Shown here: positions 1-5,008 of the stretch, one piece after another
How the letters are laid out: each line of letters opens with the position of its first letter
Numbering within the stretch: position 1 is the first letter of the stretch
Position numbers and translations under genes: made by a program
The notes under the pieces: generated by a model
What the model saw: the letters and a program-made list of their open reading frames with translations, nothing else
Told to the model about the DNA's origin: nothing
Database searches by the model: none
NCBI GenBank assembly: GCA_919901335.1
Contig: CAKKOZ010000132.1
Location: 1-6,123 of the forward strand
Direction: 5' to 3'
From: Nitrospiria bacterium
GTDB taxonomy: Bacteria > Nitrospirota > Nitrospiria > JACQBZ01
Length of the DNA stretch: 6,123 bases

Positions 1-4
1 GCAT
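1..4 (-). CDS. Possible start of the next gene downstream of bioF (first 4 nt only)
   Basis: On the minus strand the bioF stop TAA is followed by CCC and then an ATG at positions 4-2, so a following reading frame could begin 3 nt after bioF ends. Such tight spacing is typical of translationally coupled operon genes. In many bacteria bioF is followed by other biotin genes (bioH, bioC, bioD), which would be the first guess. No strong ribosome binding site is visible; a weak GGGA lies 12 nt upstream, inside the bioF end. Only one full codon is inside the window, so identity cannot be judged and the ATG may be chance. Confidence 0.25.
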
Positions 5-7
5 GGG

Positions 8-1189
8 TTATAAAATTCCCATCGAGCGGGCGATCTTGCCGACCGTCTCGAGTACATAGTCCAGATCGTCGCGGGTATGCGTGGCCATCACCGTCGTCCG
101 AATGCGGCTGGTTCCTCTGGGCACCGTGGGCGGGCGGATCGCCGGGGCGAAGATCCCGGCCTCGAGTAGATGGTCCGAGAAGATCATGGCCGATCGGCTG
201 TCGCCGATCATGATCGGGATGATCGGCGTCTCGCTGTTCAAGGTATCCAGGCCGAGGGATTTCAAGCCTTCCGCGTAATAGGTCCGGTTGCGCCAAAGAT
301 TTTTCAGGAGATCCGGCTCTTCCTCCAGCACGTCGAACGCGGCCAACGCAGCGGCGGCAACGGCGGGCGGCAGTGCGGTGGTGTAGATAAAGGTCTTGGC
401 TTTGTTGATGAGATAATCGATGAAGACACGGCTTCCGGCCGCATAGGCGCCGAAGCCTCCGAGGGCCTTCCCCAGCGTGCCCATCTGGATGACGCTCTGA
501 GGCGAAAGGCCGAAATGCTCAACGGTGCCGCGGCCGTCCTTCCCGATGACGCCCGTGGCGTGAGCGTCATCCACAAAGACGGCCGCGCCGTACCGTCGGG
601 CGAGTTCGACGAGCGCGGGCAACGGCGCGATATCGCCGTCCATGCTGAAGACGCCGTCCGTTACGATGACGGTCGGCTGGTCCGCCGGCTTTTTTGCAAG
701 CAGCCGCTCCAGTTGATCCAGATCGCCGTGTTGATAGACCCGGAAGCGGCAGCCGCTCGCGCGGCAGCCGTCCATCAGACTGGCGTGGCACAAGCGGTCC
801 GCGATCAGAAGACCTTCCGGCGGAACCAGGCAGGACAAAATTCCGAGATTGGCCATATAGCCCGTGCTGAAGACCAGGGCGGCTTCCGTCCGTTTGAACC
901 GCGCGATCCGCTCCTCAAGGGCCGCATGGGGGGGGGTGTTTCCCGAAATCAATCGGGAGGCTCCGCTGCCGAAGCCGTATCGTTGGATGGCGGCCGCGGC
1001 GGCCTCTTTGACGCGGGGATGATCGGCGAGGCCCAGGTAATTATTCGAGGCGAGAAGGATGACGGATCGGCCTTCGATCATCAGGCGGCCGGAGCGGCCG
1101 AGCGGGTCCGGCTCCACCCGACGGAGGAAACGGAACAGTCCGTCGGCCTTCAGTTGCTGGATCACGTCTTGATGAAACGGAAAGTCCAT
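8..1189 (-). CDS. bioF: 8-amino-7-oxononanoate synthase (7-keto-8-aminopelargonate synthase)
   Basis: This cytosolic PLP enzyme of the alpha-oxoamine synthase family condenses L-alanine with pimeloyl-ACP (or pimeloyl-CoA) to 8-amino-7-oxononanoate, the first committed ring-building step of biotin synthesis. The protein is 393 aa, close to the 384 aa of E. coli BioF. Visible landmarks are SNNYLGL (48-54), GSGASRLISG (74-83), DRLCHAS with the PLP-stacking His135, FSMDGD (181-186), VDDAH with Asp207 and His210, GTLGKALG with the Schiff-base Lys241, and IRPPTVPRGTSRIR (351-364). The last motif favours BioF over 2-amino-3-ketobutyrate CoA ligase, whose equivalent segment differs. The frame stays open far upstream, antisense to the neighbouring TPR gene, but homology begins at this ATG and no ATG, GTG or TTG lies just upstream. 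A good promoter (1205-1233) leaves a leader of only about 9 nt. A C9 tract (minus strand) spans codons 85-88. Confidence 0.95.
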   Translation of the reverse strand: MDFPFHQDVIQQLKADGLFRFLRRVEPDPLGRSGRLMIEGRSVILLASNNYLGLADHPRVKEAAAAAIQRYGFGSGASRLISGNTPPHAALEERIARFKRTEAALVFSTGYMANLGILSCLVPPEGLLIADRLCHASLMDGCRASGCRFRVYQHGDLDQLERLLAKKPADQPTVIVTDGVFSMDGDIAPLPALVELARRYGAAVFVDDAHATGVIGKDGRGTVEHFGLSPQSVIQMGTLGKALGGFGAYAAGSRVFIDYLINKAKTFIYTTALPPAVAAAALAAFDVLEEEPDLLKNLWRNRTYYAEGLKSLGLDTLNSETPIIPIMIGDSRSAMIFSDHLLEAGIFAPAIRPPTVPRGTSRIRTTVMATHTRDDLDYVLETVGKIARSMGIL

Positions 1190-1204
1190 TTCGGCTCGGG
1201 GTAC

Positions 1205-1233
1205 AGCATATACCGCGTCCCGGTTTGTGTCAA
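1205..1233 (-). promoter_or_regulatory. Sigma70-type promoter of bioF
   Basis: On the minus strand a perfect -35 TTGACA (1228-1233) is followed by a 17-nt spacer and -10 TATGCT (1205-1210). The expected transcription start is near 1198, only about 9 nt before the bioF ATG at 1189. The box quality and spacing are read directly; activity is inferred. Confidence 0.65.
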
Positions 1234-1243
1234 CATCGGCCCT

Positions 1244-1272
1244 TTGACTTTTCCGGTCATTTAGGCTATAAC
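1244..1272 (+). promoter_or_regulatory. Sigma70-type promoter of the TPR membrane protein gene
   Basis: On the plus strand -35 TTGACT (1244-1249), a 17-nt spacer and -10 TATAAC (1267-1272) precede the gene. Transcription should start near 1279, giving a leader of about 22 nt that contains the AGGAG ribosome binding site at 1288-1292. The -35 box lies 10 bp from the divergent bioF -35 box. Confidence 0.65.
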
Positions 1273-1300
1273 TACACGCTTCAAAACAGGAGAAAGAGGC

Positions 1301-2149
1301 ATGGCGTACAAGATTCGGGTGGCGACAAGAAAAGAGCAGCTCAAAAAACCGGATGAGTTCATCGGCACGATGGATTGGCTGGGCGACAAAATCGTAGAGC
1401 ATGCGAAACTCGCTTGGATCATCGTGGGCATTGTGTTGGTCGTCGGCGCCGGCATGGGTGCCGCCTGGTTCTATCAGGAGCAACAGAAAAACCGTGCGGC
1501 CTCTCTTGAGTATGAAGGGTTGCGGTATTATAGCCAGCAGGCTCCTGCCGATGACAAAGGCGCCGCTCCCTCCCAAGAGGAGAATTACAAAAAGGCCGTA
1601 GAACGGTTCCAGAAAATTCTTCAGGAATATCCTCGAACGCCGTCCGCTTCGATCGCGCAATTTTATATCGGAAACGCATCCATGGAGCTCAAGGATTCTG
1701 ATTCCGCGATCTCGGCCTATCGGGCGTTCCTCGAAAAAAATCCGGGAAACGATTTCTTGTCCGGAATGGCTTATCAGAGATTGGGGTACGCTTATCTGGC
1801 GAACAACAGTCCGGAGGACGCCCGACGGGCGTTTGAGTCGGTGGACCGTCTGGCCGGGGCGATCAATAAGGATCAGGTCGGTTACGATCTGGGCCGCATG
1901 GATGAAGCGTCGGGTAAAAAGGACGAAGCGATCAGGCGTTATCAGGAAATTGTCAGCCGGTATCCGGATTCGTTGTTTCTGGCCGAAGCTCAAAAGCGTC
2001 TCAACGCGATGGGGATTACGGAGGTGAAACCGGAAGCGTCCAAGCCGCCGGTGCTTGTATCGCCCGTAGAGAAACCGATCACCGTTGTTCCCGCCCCGAA
2101 TCAGAATCCGGTTCCGGGGGACGCTCCAATGCCGATGGAAAAGAAATAG
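1301..2149 (+). CDS. Single-pass membrane protein with periplasmic TPR repeats (YfgM-like topology)
   Basis: The 282-aa protein has a charged N-terminal part (1-36, rich in Lys/Arg near the start), one transmembrane helix (about 37-57, LAWIIVGIVLVVGAG at its core), and a soluble remainder that should face the periplasm. TPR-like helix pairs are visible at about 96-111, 115-148 (AQFYIGNASMELKDSDSAI), 153-183 (AYQRLGYAYLANNSPEDAR) and 194-224. A Pro/Val-rich tail (about 244-279) ends in charged residues. The order of short cytosolic tail, one helix and TPRs resembles YfgM, the SecYEG-associated protein; CpoB-like or BamD-like tetratricopeptide scaffolds are alternatives. There are no catalytic motifs, so a scaffold or chaperone role is inferred. 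Start choice is firm: AGGAG at 1288-1292 lies 8 nt before the ATG, behind a good promoter. It is divergent from bioF and convergent with the mltD-like gene, 6 bp apart. Confidence 0.88.
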   Translation: MAYKIRVATRKEQLKKPDEFIGTMDWLGDKIVEHAKLAWIIVGIVLVVGAGMGAAWFYQEQQKNRAASLEYEGLRYYSQQAPADDKGAAPSQEENYKKAVERFQKILQEYPRTPSASIAQFYIGNASMELKDSDSAISAYRAFLEKNPGNDFLSGMAYQRLGYAYLANNSPEDARRAFESVDRLAGAINKDQVGYDLGRMDEASGKKDEAIRRYQEIVSRYPDSLFLAEAQKRLNAMGITEVKPEASKPPVLVSPVEKPITVVPAPNQNPVPGDAPMPMEKK

Positions 2150-2155
2150 GCGGGA

Positions 2156-3772
2156 TTAGAGATTTTTGGACTGAAAGCCGAGAATCAGCTGATCGCCGGG
2201 TCGAATCAGACTGCGCCTGCCCAGGTCGTTGAACCTTTTTAAATCCTGAACGCTCACATTGAAACTCTTCGAAATATCCCAGAGGGTATCCCCATCCTTC
2301 ACGCGGTAGAGGATTTTTCCCCCTCCAGCAGCCGTCGCCATCTGGACGGGCGGCTTCTTTGAGGCCGCCGCGACGCGGGGCTTGAATTCCCGGGGAACGG
2401 ATTGAAGTTTTGGGATGAACAGCACCTCTCCCTCCCGCAGCCGATGTCCCTGGGGCAGGCGATTGATCTCTCGAAGAAGCGAGACGGTCGCTCCAAACCG
2501 CTTTGCAATGGCGGATAGAGTATCATTCCGGCGGATGCTGTAGCGTGTTCCGATGATCTTCCGTTCCTCCGGAATCCGGCTGTAGGCGTCCGCGAAGGTT
2601 TGTTGCGTCCCGAGCGGCAGCCTCACGGAATAGTGTTCCATGGTGGGAGGCGTCAGCTCGGTTTTTAATTCCGGATTCAATGCCTTGATCTCTTCATAAG
2701 GGACACCGGCGGCCTGGGCCACGACGCGAAGATCGGCCGAGGCGGGCAGCGTGGTCACGTCATACCGGAGAGGCTCATGATAATCCAATGTAAAGCCGTA
2801 TCGTTCCGGATTCTTGGCGATAATGGTCGCGGCCATAAACTTAGGGACATAGCCTTTTGTCTCAGGCCGGATATACCGCGTTGAGCGAAGATCCCAGAAG
2901 TCGTCCGCTTTGGCTTTAACCAGGGCCCGCCCGATCTTTCCTTCGCCGGCATTGTAACCGGCCATGGCCAGAGGCCAGGATCCAAACTGGCTGTAGAGGT
3001 CTTTAAGATACCGGGCGGCTGCCCGGGTTGATTTGATCGGATCGCGCCGCTCGTCAACCCAGCTGTCGATCCGAAGACCGTACCGAAGTCCGGTTCCTTT
3101 CATGAACTGCCATGGACCGACGGCGCGCGCTCGTGAATAGGCATACGGATTGAATCCGCTCTCAATCAAGGCCACAAACACAAGGTCTTCGGGCAGTCCG
3201 TGCTCCTTGAAAATTTCACGCATGATCGGAATGTATCGCCCGGAACGCTCCAGCCACAGTTTGAATTTATCCCGGAGTCGGGTCTGAAAATACTCGACAT
3301 AGTCTTCGACGCTTTCATTGCGGACGATCGGGACATCGTACGTGATTTCTTCATCCGGATCGCCTGCCGACTCATTGTAAGGGAGAGAAACTTGAAATGC
3401 GTCGGCAAAGGGCTCGGCCAGGGCCGGTTCGTTCGCTGCGGACAAAGCTTCGGCATTGGAGATGTCGGAGGAGACGGAATCAACGGGCTCGATGACGGAC
3501 CACGGGAGATTTGGAGTGGCCGGCGGTGCGGCATCGGCCGGGACGTTTTTCATGGCTGTTTCTTGAGGTGGAACGGCCGGTGATTCCAATGAATCATTGG
3601 ATGAATCCGACTTTGGGATTTCTGGGACGGCCGTGACTCCACCCGCGGGTTGAGAGGCAAATGGTTTTTTAAGGGCGGCCCCGTGCTTTTCATTGACGGG
3701 GAGGGTGCTGCAAGAAACGAGGAAGAATAAGCCCAACAACAGAACGGATGGGTTAGAGGGCATCCGGGTCAT
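2156..3772 (-). CDS. mltD: Membrane-bound lytic murein transglycosylase D-like lipoprotein with LysM domains
   Basis: The predicted enzyme cleaves the MurNAc-GlcNAc bond of peptidoglycan with formation of 1,6-anhydro-MurNAc. The 538-aa protein starts with a lipoprotein signal peptide; the lipobox LVSC places the lipidated cysteine at residue 21. A Pro/Ala/Ser-rich linker (about 22-150) makes it longer than E. coli MltD (452 aa). The family 1 transglycosylase (GH23/SLT) domain spans about 175-325, with catalytic Glu204 in ALIESGFNP, then AVGPWQFM (217-224), WVDERRDP (238-245) and AGYNAGEG (271-278). A weak LysM-like segment (about 336-386) and two clear LysM domains (about 409-454 and 488-532, each with a DTL motif) should bind glycan. 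The ATG at 3772 is preferred because AAAGG lies 6 nt upstream and it gives a proper signal peptide. A GTG at 3808 and an ATG at 3763 are in frame but less likely. It has its own promoter and is probably monocistronic. Confidence 0.93.
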   Translation of the reverse strand: MTRMPSNPSVLLLGLFFLVSCSTLPVNEKHGAALKKPFASQPAGGVTAVPEIPKSDSSNDSLESPAVPPQETAMKNVPADAAPPATPNLPWSVIEPVDSVSSDISNAEALSAANEPALAEPFADAFQVSLPYNESAGDPDEEITYDVPIVRNESVEDYVEYFQTRLRDKFKLWLERSGRYIPIMREIFKEHGLPEDLVFVALIESGFNPYAYSRARAVGPWQFMKGTGLRYGLRIDSWVDERRDPIKSTRAAARYLKDLYSQFGSWPLAMAGYNAGEGKIGRALVKAKADDFWDLRSTRYIRPETKGYVPKFMAATIIAKNPERYGFTLDYHEPLRYDVTTLPASADLRVVAQAAGVPYEEIKALNPELKTELTPPTMEHYSVRLPLGTQQTFADAYSRIPEERKIIGTRYSIRRNDTLSAIAKRFGATVSLLREINRLPQGHRLREGEVLFIPKLQSVPREFKPRVAAASKKPPVQMATAAGGGKILYRVKDGDTLWDISKSFNVSVQDLKRFNDLGRRSLIRPGDQLILGFQSKNL

Positions 3773-3774
3773 GT

Positions 3775-3797
3775 ACCGCCTTTCCGGCAAAGGCCGT
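3775..3797 (-). promoter_or_regulatory. Hairpin covering the mltD ribosome binding site
   Basis: In the minus-strand transcript GCCTTT (3794-3789) can pair with AAAGGC (3783-3778) around a 5-nt loop GCCGG. Two more pairs (A-T and C-G) extend the stem beyond one G-G mismatch. The 3' arm includes the AAAGG that would serve as the Shine-Dalgarno sequence for the ATG at 3772, so the fold would mask it. The complementarity is seen; the regulatory effect is inferred. Confidence 0.4.
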
Positions 3798-3852
3798 GTG
3801 ATCAACACCTGCTGGACTTCTGCATCAACAAGGAACCTCTAAAATTCGCTTG

Positions 3853-3881
3853 ATCCTACCCACTCTGATCACGGATGTCAA
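3853..3881 (-). promoter_or_regulatory. Sigma70-type promoter of mltD
   Basis: On the minus strand a perfect TTGACA (3876-3881) is followed by a 17-nt spacer and TAGGAT (3853-3858). Transcription is expected near 3846, giving a leader of about 74 nt before the ATG at 3772. It lies in the 140-bp gap after the lipM stop, so mltD need not depend on read-through from lipM, although no terminator separates the two. Confidence 0.65.
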
Positions 3882-3912
3882 GAAAGTTACTCATTTTTTA
3901 TTTTGTCGCTGT

Positions 3913-4737
3913 CTATATGCTACCGGATCTCCGGCCATTGTCAAATACATCCGCCGCGTATTTCGTTCGTGCCAGCTGTTCCGCCCGTTCGTGCTCCAGC
4001 GGGGTCAGCCCGGCCGGTTTTAACGTGAGGCCGAGCGCTTGTTCAAATCCGGTTGCGATCTGCCGTACAATCATCTCGGAAGTCATTCGGGTCGGAATTA
4101 AGTCACCGAGGCCGATGACTCGGCTTCGGGATTCCCGGATGATTCGTTCCCGACGGGTCTCATCCGGGAAGCGGAAAAATTGATGGGTGGTCTCCGGATT
4201 AAAACCCATCAGGAGGGATCCTTGTTGGAGCATCCCGTCCTTCCATCGGCGCTGCGCGCTCCCGATGATCTTTCGGCCTTGGCAGGTGATCTCATGCCCG
4301 GAGGCGGACATAAAACAAAGGGGCGAGCGGCCCGTTTCTTTGGCGGGGGGCCGAACCGAATCCGCCTCCACGCCCAGATGATGGAGCCCTCGAATAAAAC
4401 CACGGCGGATCGCAAGAAAACTGCCTCGGAGGGTGTCGGGCAGTTCCCCGTGAGCTCCGGAGGCCACGCAATACGTCAAATCATCTCCGTGCAGTACGGC
4501 CCTCCCTCCGGTGATCCTGCGGACGATGGGAATTTCTTCTTTTCGGCAGACCGACTGATTGAGGTCGCGGTCGGCTTTTTGAAAATAGCCGATCGTCAAG
4601 GCCGGACGCGTCCAGGCATAAAAGCGGATCGTGGGCGGAACGAGTCCCCGGCGGCAGGACTCGGCGATCGCCTCATCCACCGCCATATTCCAGGCGGCAT
4701 GGCCCGGACCGTCTTCAATGATTCGCCACTCACTCAT
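3913..4737 (-). CDS. lipM: LipM-type octanoyltransferase (lipoate-protein ligase A family)
   Basis: Enzymes of this family transfer octanoyl from octanoyl-ACP to a lipoyl domain, in Bacillus specifically to GcvH, as the first step of lipoate synthesis before LipA inserts sulfur. The 274-aa protein is close in size to B. subtilis LipM and resembles it along its length: AAWNMAVDEA (14-23), IRFYAWTRPALTIGYFQ (37-53), RRITGGRAVLHGDDLTY (73-89), LCFMSASGHEI (140-150), GRKIIGSAQRR (154-164), QQGSLLM (171-177) and a C-terminal LARTKYAAD (255-263). Cys141 aligns with the LipM nucleophile and Lys156 with the conserved family lysine. The LplA accessory domain is absent. A true lipoate ligase is possible but the cysteine argues against it. 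The ATG at 4737 has GGTGGA 8 nt upstream; an in-frame ATG at 4779 would add 14 residues. It is divergent from the aminotransferase gene. Confidence 0.85.
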   Translation of the reverse strand: MSEWRIIEDGPGHAAWNMAVDEAIAESCRRGLVPPTIRFYAWTRPALTIGYFQKADRDLNQSVCRKEEIPIVRRITGGRAVLHGDDLTYCVASGAHGELPDTLRGSFLAIRRGFIRGLHHLGVEADSVRPPAKETGRSPLCFMSASGHEITCQGRKIIGSAQRRWKDGMLQQGSLLMGFNPETTHQFFRFPDETRRERIIRESRSRVIGLGDLIPTRMTSEMIVRQIATGFEQALGLTLKPAGLTPLEHERAEQLARTKYAADVFDNGRRSGSI

Positions 4738-4754
4738 TTTTACTTTCCACCGTT

Positions 4755-4780
4755 CATGAAGACCCCATGAACAGATCATG
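4755..4780. repeat. Three CATG motifs at exact 11-bp spacing in the lipM leader
   Basis: CATG occurs at 4755, 4766 and 4777, with the first two extended to CATGAA. The 11-bp period is close to one helical turn, so the three palindromic cores face the same side of the DNA. They lie between the lipM promoter and its chosen start codon. A protein-binding array is possible; chance is also possible given the short motif. Confidence 0.3.
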
Positions 4781-4799
4781 GCTGTCCATAGGTTATGCC

Positions 4800-4828
4800 A
4801 TTGTATAATACGGCCGCATGGACCGCAA
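4800..4828 (-). promoter_or_regulatory. Probable promoter of lipM
   Basis: On the minus strand -10 TACAAT (4800-4805, five of six consensus bases) lies 17 nt after a weak -35 TTGCGG (4823-4828). Transcription would start near 4793, about 56 nt before the ATG at 4737. The -10 overlaps a perfect TATAAT on the plus strand (4804-4809), so the site may fire in both directions. Confidence 0.45.
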
Positions 4829-4903
4829 GAGGAGACCCAACCGGAGGAAAATAACCCCTGTTTTGTATCGGAGCGAAAGATTTAAAAAGGACCCGTTTCC
4901 GAC

Positions 4904-4932
4904 TTGACAAGGGGGGAGGGTTATGTTAGCGT
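4904..4932 (+). promoter_or_regulatory. Probable extended -10 promoter of the aminotransferase gene
   Basis: A perfect -35 TTGACA (4904-4909) is followed after 17 nt by TAGCGT (4927-4932), a poor -10 hexamer but preceded by TGT, which makes an extended -10 element. The G-rich spacer includes GGGGGGAGGG. Transcription would start near 4939, leaving a leader of about 70 nt. An alternative TATGTT (4922-4927) is too close to the -35 box (12 nt). Confidence 0.5.
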
Positions 4933-4937
4933 AACCC
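4918..4937. repeat. Inverted repeat GGGTTA-N8-TAACCC over the -10 region
   Basis: GGGTTA (4918-4923) and TAACCC (4932-4937) form a 6-bp inverted repeat with an 8-nt spacer that encloses the extended -10 element. The position suits an operator for a dimeric repressor. An inner GTTA-GCG-TAAC (4925-4935) overlaps it. Further TAACCCC (4852-4858) and GGTTA (4791-4795) copies lie upstream. The symmetry is seen; binding is inferred. Confidence 0.35.
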
Positions 4938-5008
4938 CGCTTTCATGACGCCATAAAACGGAACACGCAACGCACGCCGTTATTAAAAATTCAAGGAGAA
5001 CGTTCGTT

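Noticed and set aside
170..1264. 364-codon plus-strand frame opposite bioF
   Set aside because: It is composition-driven antisense to a clear bioF, its product is arginine- and glycine-rich without recognisable motifs, and no promoter or ribosome binding site supports it.
1190..1300. BirA- or BioR-type biotin operator in the bioF promoter region
   Set aside because: Only a lone GGTTTG-like segment near 1222 is present. I could not find the paired TTGT/ACAA half-sites of BirA nor a TTAT-TATAA-type BioR box.
1190..1993. Long in-frame N-terminal extension of bioF, antisense to the TPR gene
   Set aside because: The frame is open but has no homology to BioF, crosses a good divergent promoter region, and overlaps a well supported gene on the other strand. 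BioF family length is matched from the ATG at 1189.
2180..2200. ATCAGCTGAT palindrome near the end of mltD as a terminator
   Set aside because: It lies inside mltD coding sequence, is AT-rich and short, and has no T run after it on either strand.
3875..4183. 102-codon plus-strand frame starting in the lipM-mltD gap
   Set aside because: Its hydrophobic start looks like a signal peptide, but most of it is antisense to the conserved C-terminal part of lipM, and no ribosome binding site precedes it.
4957..4981. AACGG/CCGTT hairpin in the aminotransferase leader as a riboswitch or attenuator
   Set aside because: The stem is only 5 bp with a 15-nt loop and has no T run or recognisable aptamer core.
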